NCBI GenBank assembly: GCA_963933115.1
Contig: CAWVSL010000081.1
Span: forward strand, 1-5,951
Direction of reading: 5' to 3'
Origin: JALJPB01 sp963933115
GTDB lineage: Bacteria > Pseudomonadota > Gammaproteobacteria > Enterobacterales > Alteromonadaceae
DNA length: 5,951 bases
Each line of letters starts with the position of its first letter. Position 1 is the first letter of the stretch. The notes under the pieces are model-generated. The model was given only the letters and a program-made list of their open reading frames with translations, ran no database searches and had not been told where the DNA came from. The position numbers and the translations under genes were made by a program. Shown here one piece after another: positions 1-5,588 of this stretch.

Positions 1-56
1 TGTTAATTTCAATAGTCACATCTTCAAAATCAACAGAGATTTGATATTTATGTTAG

Positions 57-96
57 CCAGCATGTTAACTAAAGTTAATTAACGTTAACATGCTGG
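57..96. repeat. Perfect 13-bp inverted repeat with palindromic loop
   Basis: The arms CCAGCATGTTAAC (57-69) and GTTAACATGCTGG (84-96) are exact reverse complements. The 14-nt centre contains a self-complementary 10-mer, GTTAATTAAC (74-83), so almost the whole 40 bp is dyad-symmetric. No T-run follows on either strand, so a classical intrinsic terminator is unlikely. It lies about 90 bp before the integrase relic. It could be a protein-binding site, part of an attachment region or a small palindromic repeat. The symmetry is certain; the role is unknown. Confidence 0.8.
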
Positions 97-101
97 GTAA
101 C

Positions 102-181
102 GCCTCTAACCATTTTAGTCGTTCCGCTCGGTTGTATTTTTATTTAATACTACTGAGAGTACTGATTAAATAGCTAGAGGC
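102..181. repeat. Nested inverted repeats (possible folded RNA or DNA element)
   Basis: The outer arms GCCTCTA (102-108) and TAGAGGC (175-181) are perfectly complementary. Inside them TATTTAAT (141-148) pairs with ATTAAATA (165-172), and TAC (151-153) pairs with GTA (159-161) around the loop TGAGA. The stems are nested and could form one branched structure. The element ends just where similarity to an integrase begins. The pairings are seen directly; calling it an RNA or an attachment-site structure would be speculation. Confidence 0.4.
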
Positions 182-184
182 CAT

Positions 185-487
185 ACCCTACTTACCAGCA
201 CTAAAATAAAACAAGCAAAACCTAAAGATAACCTTTATAAGCTTGCCGATAGTGGTGACTTACAATTGAGGGTTAAGTCTTAGGGTGCAAAGTTTTGGTT
301 ATTTGACTACTTTAAACCTATGACGAGAAAGCAGAGTTCTACGCGTTTGGCACTCACCTTGGGATCTCATTAGCTGAACCTATAAAAATTGGTCGCAGCA
401 AGAGAATTATGATCTAAAGTTATCGAACCTAAAAAATTTACAAACGATAAGTACCGCGAACAATTATATAGTTCATCTATTATTTAA
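185..487 (+). pseudogene. Decayed P4-type tyrosine integrase, N-terminal arm-binding domain
   Basis: One frame (codons in phase with 191) reads LTSTKIKQAKPKDNLYKLAD, then SGDLQLRVKS, stop, GAKFWLFDYF. This matches the start of P4-like phage and island integrases (DUF4102 arm DNA-binding domain, typically L-T-D-T-K-I-K...Y-K-L-x-D-x-G-x-L-x-L-x-V...G-x-K-x-W). In-frame stops lie at 281-283, 371-373, 383-385 and 410-412. The family's S-L-A-E motif appears in another frame at 367-378 (ISLAEP), and the original frame resumes with VAAREL, stop, SKVIEPKK, TNDKYREQLY. Two compensating indels therefore sit near 362-392. The central and catalytic domains (R...HxxR...Y) are absent. In life this enzyme integrates and excises genomic islands, usually at tRNA ends; no tRNA is visible here. 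It is a non-functional relic. Confidence 0.8.
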
Positions 488-698
488 CTCATCATGATGG
501 TTAATTTTGTTAACTTTATAAGTTTCTAAGCTCGGTTATAGATATACTGATGATCAAGTGTGGTAATGTTTGATCGTCACCTAAAGGAAGATTTATGTTA
601 ATAAATTACCGCTAGCTGAGCGATAAACACGAGCAGGCAGGGTAAAAACTTTTGAGCATTAACAAACAGTAAATTGAACAATAGGATTTAACACTAAC
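488..698 (+). other. Gap before recX, with possible short decayed frame
   Basis: There is no intact gene here. AAAGGAAG (584-590 region) sits 4 nt before an ATG at 595, a good ribosome-binding arrangement, but the frame stops after MLINYR. Past that stop the same frame reads LSDKHEQAG, stop, KLLSINKQ, stop, which looks like a small coding region with nonsense mutations. I do not recognise it firmly. The tail of the gap carries the recX leader, with AGGA at 683-686, 12 nt before the recX ATG, which is longer spacing than usual. No LexA-like site was found in front of recX. Confidence 0.3.
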
Positions 699-1202
699 AT
701 GTACAAGAAAAAGCAAGATACCAAGCCACAAGTAATTTCTTATGAACGCGTTAAGTCATACATGCAGTGGATGATCGAGAGATATGGTGAATACTCAGCT
801 AAAGCCTTGCTGCAAAAAGCAAATTTATTGTTTAAGGACGACACCCAATTTAATGACTCCGCACTCGATTATTTAATAGAGCGAGGCATTGTTGACGATA
901 GCCGTTACGCAAGCCGTTTAACGGAAAGTTTATCGCAAAAAAACATAGGCGCTAACAAAATAAAAGAAAAGCTGTATGCAAAAGGTTTTTTATCCCAAAC
1001 AATCAATGATTGCATCAGTGCCCTAGAAACTTCTGACGAAGACTATTTAGACAAAGCACTTACCCTAAAAATAAGAAAATTTGGGGAAGCGCCCATTGAA
1101 GAGTTGAAATTAAAACAAAAAGCGTTACGTCATTTAATATCAAAAGGTTTCTCTTATTCAATCGCCAATGAAGCGGTTAACTATTCAAGTAACGAAGACT
1201 AG
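699..1202 (+). CDS. recX: RecX-family regulatory protein
   Basis: The 167-residue product is the usual length for RecX (E. coli about 166). RecX proteins bind RecA-ssDNA filaments in the cytoplasm and limit RecA recombinase and coprotease activity. The family's tandem three-helix repeats are visible: an N-terminal repeat around YMQWMIERYGEYSAKALLQK (21-40), the diagnostic LIERGIVDDSRYASRL (59-74), GANKIKEKLYAKGF (84-97), and a C-terminal repeat with KFGE (127-130) and ALRHLISKGFSYSIANEAV (142-160). The N-terminus is lysine-rich. The start is the ATG at 699 with AGGA at 683-686; no better start is seen. RecX often follows recA, but here an integrase relic lies upstream, so this may be a stand-alone or second copy. 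The family call is firm; whether it regulates the main RecA is inferred. Confidence 0.88.
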   Translation: MYKKKQDTKPQVISYERVKSYMQWMIERYGEYSAKALLQKANLLFKDDTQFNDSALDYLIERGIVDDSRYASRLTESLSQKNIGANKIKEKLYAKGFLSQTINDCISALETSDEDYLDKALTLKIRKFGEAPIEELKLKQKALRHLISKGFSYSIANEAVNYSSNED

Positions 1203-1264
1203 TGGATCACTGTTTTATATAACAACCCTATTTTTTCGATTTATTAACATGATAATAAGCTATG

Positions 1265-1273
1265 TTATCCACA
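1265..1273 (+). promoter_or_regulatory. Exact DnaA-box 9-mer
   Basis: TTATCCACA is identical to the high-affinity DnaA box consensus (TTATNCACA). It lies in the AT-rich gap between the convergent recX and helicase genes. I found no second copy in the window, so it is not an origin. It could titrate DnaA or occur by chance. Confidence 0.35.
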
Positions 1274-1284
1274 GGTAAAATACT

Positions 1285-1312
1285 GTCTTAAGCCATTTAA
1301 GACCTTTTATTT
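1285..1312 (+). terminator. Weak rho-independent terminator after recX
   Basis: GTCTTAA (1285-1291) and TTAAGAC (1297-1303) form a 7-bp stem around the loop GCCAT. CTTTTATTT follows. The stem is AT-rich and the T-run is interrupted, so termination may be partial. It lies 82 bp after the recX stop, and nothing better is seen there. Confidence 0.45.
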
Positions 1313-1443
1313 CTAAATAGATCATCCGATAAGACGGCGTTCAACAATACCAAGACTCAATTAATTTAACTGCTTTCATTTTATCAATCAAAGTCATTGA
1401 CCTTTATTTTAGTTAGACTCTATTCACCCGATATTGCCTGTTC

Positions 1444-2649
1444 TTATTTTTTTGTTCTTGTTCTATTTGTTTTTTTACCCTTTTTTTTGACTTGTTTAGG
1501 TGCTTTTGACAACTCTTTATGGAAAGGCTGTTCGGTAACAACCGTAATGACTTGCCCTATGCTATTTTCAATATTATTTAATTGCCTCATATCATTTTCT
1601 ACTGCAAATGATATCGCCATTCCACTTTTACCGGCACGAGCCGTGCGTCCTATACGGTGTATGTAATTTCTTGGGTCTTCAGGAAGGTTATAATTAATCA
1701 CTAAAGTAATATTATCAACATCAATTCCACGAGCAGCGACATCAGTTGCAACTAATACTCTTAAATTAGAATCTTTAAAGTTTTGTAACGCTTCTTCCCT
1801 AACCGCTTGTGTTTTACCACTGTGAAGGCTTGCGGCAGTTATTGATGCTTTCTCTAGTGCTTTAACAATGATGTCAGCGCCATACTTTGTTTTACAAAAG
1901 ATGAGCACTTTTTCATGGTCAGGTTTATTCAAGATATTAAATAGCAAAGGTACTTTATTTGATTTATCAAGGTGGTATACGCTTTGATTAACCAAGTCGA
2001 TAGTAACCGTTTCAGCAGTAATTTGAATTTTTATTGGCTCTGTTAATATTGCTTCTGCAAGTATCTCTATTTCAGCAGGCATAGTCGCTGAAAACAGTAG
2101 TGTTTGTCGACTCTTTGGCAGTTTAGATATGATGCTTTGAACATCGTTAAAGAAGCCCATATCAAGCATTGTATCTGCTTCATCTAAGACAAATACTTCT
2201 AACGCTTTAAAATTTATATCACCGGTTTCAATTAAGTCTAATAACCTTCCGGGGGTAGCCACTAAAATATCAAGTCCAAGTGCAATAGAGTCAACTTGTG
2301 CCTGTCTACCTACACCGCCATAAACCACCTTGGTTTTTAGCTCTAAACCGTCAGAGTAGTCATCAATATTTTGCATTATTTGCGAGGCAAGCTCTCTCGT
2401 GGGCGTTAGTATGAGCGAACGCGTGCTCTGAGCTTTGATATCAATTTTATTTCGCCCAAACTTATTAATAATAGGTAATGAAAACGCCGCAGTTTTCCCC
2501 GTTCCCGTTTGCGCTATACCCAGAAGGTCATTGCCATTAATAAGTGCTGGGATACATTCTTTTTGGATCGGTGTCGGCTGTTTATAGCCTTTAAGACTAA
2601 CGCGGTCAATAATTGACTCTAAAAGTGAAAATGCTTTAAATTCTGACAT
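1444..2649 (-). CDS. DEAD-box ATP-dependent RNA helicase, RhlE-like
   Basis: This is a two-RecA-domain helicase that unwinds or remodels RNA using ATP, with usual roles in ribosome assembly, mRNA turnover and cold adaptation. On the 401-residue product, the Q motif is at about 21-34 (GYKQPTPIQ), motif I AQTGTGKT at 46-53, Ia PTRELA at 83-88, Ib TPGR at 132-135, II DEAD at 156-159, III SAT at 187-189, V ARGID at 306-310 and VI HRIGRTAR at 331-338. All catalytic motifs are intact. A short lysine/arginine-rich tail (about 380-401) probably binds RNA. I chose ATG 2649 because MSEFKAFSLLESI matches how the family begins. An in-frame TTG at 2673 would add 8 residues, but it lies only about 7 nt after a possible -10. 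Neither start has a clear Shine-Dalgarno. The gene converges on recX. RhlE is the closest named subgroup; SrmB or another paralogue is less likely. Confidence 0.95.
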   Translation of the reverse strand: MSEFKAFSLLESIIDRVSLKGYKQPTPIQKECIPALINGNDLLGIAQTGTGKTAAFSLPIINKFGRNKIDIKAQSTRSLILTPTRELASQIMQNIDDYSDGLELKTKVVYGGVGRQAQVDSIALGLDILVATPGRLLDLIETGDINFKALEVFVLDEADTMLDMGFFNDVQSIISKLPKSRQTLLFSATMPAEIEILAEAILTEPIKIQITAETVTIDLVNQSVYHLDKSNKVPLLFNILNKPDHEKVLIFCKTKYGADIIVKALEKASITAASLHSGKTQAVREEALQNFKDSNLRVLVATDVAARGIDVDNITLVINYNLPEDPRNYIHRIGRTARAGKSGMAISFAVENDMRQLNNIENSIGQVITVVTEQPFHKELSKAPKQVKKKGKKTNRTRTKK

Positions 2650-2680
2650 GCTGGCTCGGGGGTCTTTAATCAATGGCTAT

Positions 2681-2709
2681 ATTCTAACAGAGTGCGTCAA
2701 TATAATTAA
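2681..2709 (-). promoter_or_regulatory. Possible helicase promoter
   Basis: On the minus strand TAGAAT (2681-2686, 5 of 6 to TATAAT) lies 17 bp after a weak -35, TTAATT (2704-2709). Transcription would start close to 2674, leaving about 25 nt of leader before ATG 2649. A TTGACG at 2695-2700 has no -10 at a proper distance. Confidence 0.3.
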
Positions 2710-2731
2710 GACGTATTAAAAGGGTTGTTTC

Positions 2732-2744
2732 TGATAAATTATCA
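2732..2744. repeat. Short palindrome upstream of helicase
   Basis: TGATAAATTATCA has 6-bp arms around one central base. It lies about 25-35 bp upstream of the possible helicase -35, where an operator could sit. No known regulator box is recognised, and AT-rich palindromes of this size do arise by chance. Confidence 0.3.
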
Positions 2745-2890
2745 TCAAAAACCTCAAAAAACATTTTTACTTAACGGCTCATTTTTAAGGCATTAGATAA
2801 TAATAAAATGGATATATTGACAGTGAGCCCTATAAAGCATCGTATATTGGATTGGTACTGTCACTTAGTGCGGTGACGGAAAAATAGGGA

Positions 2891-3340
2891 TCATTTCTCC
2901 GTGAATTGAATTGAATTAAAAATCCTTCGACCTAGTTCAAGCTGCCGTTCTTCTTTAAAAACAATTAGCATTGAAAAACGAACTTTTCCTTTAACTTGGG
3001 GTATTCTCAGGGCCATACGTTTGTTATGCACTAAAATACTACCAGAAAGTCCATCAATGTCTACTGCCTCAATTCTCGCTTCGCTCATTTCATTAAATTG
3101 CGAGGCATACCTGCCTAAATCATAATTGAGCACAATATTATCATTTTGATATTGCCCTGCAATAGAATCAATTATCTGGCTCTGAACTGGTCGCAGGTTT
3201 TGCGGATGCATAAAACAAAAGTCATTGTTAGGGCAGCTTTTTATCAATATGCTCTCATTTGCATTATTCTCGCCATAAGACGAGTTCAAAAACAACAAAG
3301 TCGAGCTAAACAAAATTAACAATAGTTTTTTATGCAACAT
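2891..3340 (-). CDS. Small secreted protein of unknown function
   Basis: The 149-residue product starts MLHKK, followed by a strongly hydrophobic stretch and SSYG, a typical Sec signal peptide with cleavage likely after residue 23. The mature part of about 126 residues is predicted periplasmic or extracellular. It has two cysteines close together (36 and 42, in SCPNNDFCF) that could form a disulfide, a YDLGRY segment, an IDGLSGSI segment, a strand-like MLIVF, and an ending RRIFNSIQF. This order resembles small single-domain exported proteins found beside other secreted proteins, but I cannot name the family. There is no lipobox. An in-frame ATG at 3376 would add 12 residues before the signal peptide; the Shine-Dalgarno at 3347-3351 decides for 3340. 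It lies 78 bp downstream of the PEP-CTERM protease gene on the same strand and may be read through from it. Confidence 0.75.
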   Translation of the reverse strand: MLHKKLLLILFSSTLLFLNSSYGENNANESILIKSCPNNDFCFMHPQNLRPVQSQIIDSIAGQYQNDNIVLNYDLGRYASQFNEMSEARIEAVDIDGLSGSILVHNKRMALRIPQVKGKVRFSMLIVFKEERQLELGRRIFNSIQFTEK

Positions 3341-3346
3341 TAAAAG

Positions 3347-3351
3347 CTCCC
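3347..3351 (-). promoter_or_regulatory. Ribosome binding site fixing the start at 3340
   Basis: GGGAG on the minus strand lies 6 nt before ATG 3340. The upstream in-frame ATG at 3376 would put 12 extra residues in front of the signal peptide, so the shorter form is preferred. Confidence 0.7.
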
Positions 3352-3405
3352 ACGAGAAATTTACCCTGCATAGCACGTTATCACAGTCTAGATTAGGTGA
3401 ATATG

Positions 3406-3426
3406 AAAAACGATAACCTTAGTTAT
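3406..3426 (-). terminator. Weak candidate terminator after the PEP-CTERM gene
   Basis: On the minus strand ATAAC-TAAG-GTTAT forms a 5-bp AT-rich hairpin (3413-3426) overlapping the stop codon, followed by CG and five T (3406-3410). It is too weak to isolate the downstream gene with certainty, so some read-through is expected if it works at all. Confidence 0.25.
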
Positions 3427-4084
3427 TACTCTTTATCCGATGTTGATATATCAATCCAAGAGGAATTAAAAATAACAACAGGGTGCTTGGCTCAGGGACG
3501 GAATTAGTCGCCTCAGCAACAATCAGTACCGGATTAATATCAATCCAAAACTGATCACCGTCCATTTGTACTAACGAGCTATTATGAACGATGTTGACTT
3601 CCTCAATGGTTATTTTGGTAAAACCATTAAGAATAGGATTCATTAAAAAATTGCCATTTAAATGGTCAAGGCCTAAATTATGCCCTAATTCATGGGCAAG
3701 CAATTCACCACCAAATGGTCCCGCAGCAAAGGTAGATTCAACAACAAAATCATTCCCTGGATATTCACCACAACCAACGATTAAGGCGTTGTTAGTACCG
3801 CCACAAGCACTAATAGTATCAATAAAGTAAAAATTAACTAACGTTGGTAAACCAATATGCATACCAAATAATTGGGCTACTTCTACATCTGACGTTATAT
3901 TTAATAAGCTAGGAAACACTAATTCAGTGGCAGCGCCGATGCGAATATCAATTGGTCTATTTTCAAAGATTAGTTGAGAAAAAATAGAATCTAGAGCCGC
4001 TTCTTGTGTTGTAATAAATGCCGCTTGCGAAATAGGTGCTATTAGTAATGATGCCGTTAAAATTAGAGGTTTAATCATATTCAT
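3419..4084 (-). CDS. PEP-CTERM-anchored metzincin-like zinc metalloprotease
   Basis: The 221-residue exported protein has three clear parts. A Sec signal peptide (MNMIKPLILTASLLIAPISQA, about 1-21) comes first. The middle carries HELGHNLGLDH at 131-141, the metzincin zinc motif HExxHxxGxxH: three histidines bind zinc and Glu132 is the catalytic base. A methionine at 148 in FLMNP is placed like the Met-turn. The C-terminus has VPEPS at 196-200, a hydrophobic segment and a basic end (HRIKSNN), which is the PEP-CTERM sorting signal handled by an exosortase. The protein is therefore exported, held in the membrane and probably cleaved and released to the surface or matrix. Cys94 and Cys105 may pair. 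No exosortase or polysaccharide genes lie in the window. An in-frame ATG at 4153 would put 23 extra residues before the signal peptide; the Shine-Dalgarno at 4091-4096 fixes 4084. The substrate is unknown. Confidence 0.88.
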   Translation of the reverse strand: MNMIKPLILTASLLIAPISQAAFITTQEAALDSIFSQLIFENRPIDIRIGAATELVFPSLLNITSDVEVAQLFGMHIGLPTLVNFYFIDTISACGGTNNALIVGCGEYPGNDFVVESTFAAGPFGGELLAHELGHNLGLDHLNGNFLMNPILNGFTKITIEEVNIVHNSSLVQMDGDQFWIDINPVLIVAEATNSVPEPSTLLLFLIPLGLIYQHRIKSNN

Positions 4085-4090
4085 TTTAAA

Positions 4091-4096
4091 TCCTTT
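4091..4096 (-). promoter_or_regulatory. Ribosome binding site fixing the start at 4084
   Basis: AAAGGA on the minus strand lies 6 nt before ATG 4084. That start begins directly with a signal peptide, whereas the upstream ATG at 4153 does not. Confidence 0.75.
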
Positions 4097-4291
4097 TTTA
4101 ATGTAATTTAAAAAACCAATGTAAACAGAATCTATTAGCAAAAAGTAAACCATTGTTATTTTTCAAATATAAAACAAGATTTTAAATGAAATGTGTTGCT
4201 ATGAATTATTGAAAGTGTAAGAAACTCTGACAATAGTAAAAAATAAAACAGCCAATTATATTAGTCCATAACGTAACTCTGATTTAGTCTG

Positions 4292-4338
4292 TTAATCGGT
4301 GGGGGTATTCATCAACATTAAAACTCCTCCTGTTGATG
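4292..4338 (-). other. Strong Shine-Dalgarno in a hairpin loop with 8-codon frame
   Basis: On the minus strand AGGAGGAG (4324-4331) lies 5 nt before an ATG (4316-4318) that opens MLMNTPTD and stops at 4292-4294. The arms CATCAAC and GTTGATG (4310-4316 and 4332-4338) pair exactly, placing the ribosome site in the loop and the start codon at the loop-stem edge. This could be a leader peptide, a decayed gene start, or chance. No longer frame continues in phase. Confidence 0.3.
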
Positions 4339-4398
4339 GCCCTTGAGGCGTTGAACAGCATTTAATACAAGTGAGCATGATATGAAAGAGGTTTATAA

Positions 4399-4518
4399 TC
4401 ATTTATCAAAACGGCTGCTGTGAGTGAAACAATCTCCAACGTCAATAAAGGGCGCACAAAGTGTTCACCTGAGGAAACCTATTTATTACTGCTTCAGGCT
4501 CAAAGCGACAAAAAGTGA
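4399..4518 (+). pseudogene. Possible coding relic, no start codon
   Basis: The frame is open from just after a stop (4396-4398) to TGA at 4516-4518. It reads KTAAVSETISNVNKGRT, then KCSPEETYLLLLQAQSDKK. The mix of charged and hydrophobic residues looks more like protein than the surrounding frames. There is no ATG; a GTG at 4420-4422 has no ribosome site. I do not recognise a family. It may be the tail of a lost gene or a chance open frame. Confidence 0.25.
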
Positions 4519-4617
4519 GTAGAATTTAGCTTATTGCTTAAGACCATAGTTTGTCATGAGTTAACCTTAGGTAACCTTTCAAACACTTAGTAATCGATCC
4601 CATTGAGTTTGCCAATA

Positions 4618-4638
4618 GGGTTATTCTTATAACAACCC
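4618..4638. repeat. Imperfect inverted repeat upstream of the permease gene
   Basis: GGGTTATT (4618-4625) and AACAACCC (4631-4638) pair at 7 of 8 positions around CTTAT. It lies about 30 bp upstream of the possible -10 and could be an operator, or a weak hairpin ending transcription that enters from the left: a T-rich stretch begins about 12 nt later. Confidence 0.35.
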
Positions 4639-4661
4639 ACGGGTGAGCTTTTATTTTTTAT

Positions 4662-4676
4662 AACAGATATACTGTT
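4662..4676 (+). promoter_or_regulatory. Possible permease -10 inside a dyad (AACAG-ATATA-CTGTT)
   Basis: TATACT at 4668-4673 matches the -10 consensus at 5 of 6 positions and lies 21 bp before the ATG at 4695. The -35 at 17 bp spacing is poor (GAGCTT). Exact 5-bp arms AACAG and CTGTT surround it, so a repressor bound there would cover the -10. The arms are in the opposite order to a LexA box. Confidence 0.35.
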
Positions 4677-4694
4677 GTCATTAATTAATTACCA

Positions 4695-5576
4695 ATGGTA
4701 TTTATGGGCTATTTATTTGCAGTGACCCTGCTCTGGGCATTTTCATTTAGTTTAATTGGGGTTTATTTAGCAGGCCAAGTTGATGCGTGGTTTAGCGTAT
4801 TGATCCGCATTGCGCTTGCTACTTTAGTTTTTCTACCCTTTTTAAAGTTTAGAACAACACCAAAACCCTTAGCGCTAAAACTTATGCTCATTGGTGCGAT
4901 ACAACTTGGCGTTATGTATATTTTTTACTATCACTCCTTTTTATATTTATCTGTGCCCGAAGTATTATTATTTACGGTGATAACACCCATTTACATTACC
5001 CTGTTAAACGATGCGCTTGAAAAGCATTTTAATCCTAGGTTTTTTGTTATCGCTATTATTGCTGTGTGTGGTGCGTTAGCGATTCGTTATGAAAGTATTA
5101 ATAGTGACTTCTTAATCGGCTTGTTATTAGTGCAAGGCGCCAATATGTGCTTTGCCACAGGGCAAGTAACTTACAAACGCTTAATGATCAATACTCAGCT
5201 AGATCATAAAAATGTGTTTGGCTGGTTTTTTATTGGCGCATTAATGGTCGCTACCGTGTGTTATGTTTTATTTGGCAATACAGAGAAGTTACCCAGTACA
5301 CCAACTCAATGGGGCGTGCTTATTTACTTAGGCATTGTTGCTTCGGGCTTAGGCTATTTTGGGTGGAATAAAGGTGCAACTTTAGTCAATGTAGGTGCGT
5401 TAGCCGCAATGAATAACCTACTTATTCCAGCAGGTATTGTTGTTAACGTACTGATATGGAACACAGAAGCCGACATACTGAGGTTAAGCATTGGCGCTGG
5501 GATTATTTTGGCCGCATTATTACTTAACCAAATAAACACTATACCTTCGAAAGAAAAAACGTTGCCTGTTGGCTAA
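4695..5576 (+). CDS. EamA-family (DMT superfamily) inner-membrane permease
   Basis: The 293-residue product has the standard length and layout of drug/metabolite transporters: ten hydrophobic segments at about 4-25, 33-50, 61-81, 88-106, 114-131, 138-158, 174-193, 204-222, 232-254 and 262-281. They form two EamA repeats of five helices. Family features include an early tryptophan in helix 1 (LLWAFSFSLIG, 12-22), a PEVLLFTVITPIYITLLND stretch (88-106), and in the second half YLGIVASGLGYFGWNKG (211-227) followed by AAMNNLLIP (237-245). Such proteins export or take up small metabolites such as amino acids or related compounds; the substrate cannot be read from sequence. The start is uncertain: ATG 4695 and ATG 4704 both lack a Shine-Dalgarno, and 4704 (MGYLFAV) fits how relatives usually begin. 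It is transcribed alone, away from the protease gene. No clear plus-strand terminator follows. Confidence 0.9.
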   Translation: MVFMGYLFAVTLLWAFSFSLIGVYLAGQVDAWFSVLIRIALATLVFLPFLKFRTTPKPLALKLMLIGAIQLGVMYIFYYHSFLYLSVPEVLLFTVITPIYITLLNDALEKHFNPRFFVIAIIAVCGALAIRYESINSDFLIGLLLVQGANMCFATGQVTYKRLMINTQLDHKNVFGWFFIGALMVATVCYVLFGNTEKLPSTPTQWGVLIYLGIVASGLGYFGWNKGATLVNVGALAAMNNLLIPAGIVVNVLIWNTEADILRLSIGAGIILAALLLNQINTIPSKEKTLPVG

Positions 5577-5588
5577 TTATCACTACAT

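Larger units (their letters stand above)
4085..4694. other. 610-bp divergent intergenic region, no intact gene
   Basis: This separates the minus-strand protease gene from the plus-strand permease gene and should hold both promoters. I see no intact coding sequence. It contains a hairpin with an orphan Shine-Dalgarno (4292-4338), a protein-like open stretch without a start (4399-4518), a 10-bp-spaced direct repeat TAACCTT (4562-4568 and 4572-4578), and dyads at 4618-4638 and 4662-4676. The middle part (about 4280-4520) is less AT-rich than its flanks, which fits relic coding DNA. Confidence 0.5.

Noticed and set aside
2..48. Minus-strand frame reading QISVDFEDVTIEIN at the left edge
   Set aside because: It looks protein-like but is only about 15 codons, has a stop just upstream and no start codon, so it cannot be called from this window.
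1209..1224. CTGT-N8-ACAA resembling a LexA (SOS) box
   Set aside because: The second half-site has a mismatch (ACAA for ACAG), the inner bases do not follow the alternating AT pattern, and it lies downstream of recX, not before it.
1397..1666. Plus-strand open frame of 89 codons opposite the helicase 3' end
   Set aside because: It lies antisense to a firmly identified DEAD-box gene, resembles no protein family and has no ribosome site; it is a shadow of the real gene.
2865..2890. Inverted repeat CTGTCAC...GTGACGG near the 3' end of the small secreted-protein gene as a terminator
   Set aside because: It has no T-run on the minus strand after the stem and a wobble pair in a short stem; it does not meet terminator criteria.
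3591..3830. Plus-strand open frame of 79 codons
   Set aside because: It is fully antisense to the metalloprotease gene across its zinc-site codons and has no family features.
5354..5539. Minus-strand open frame of 61 codons
   Set aside because: It is antisense to the last helices of the permease, so the open frame is explained by that gene's codon use.
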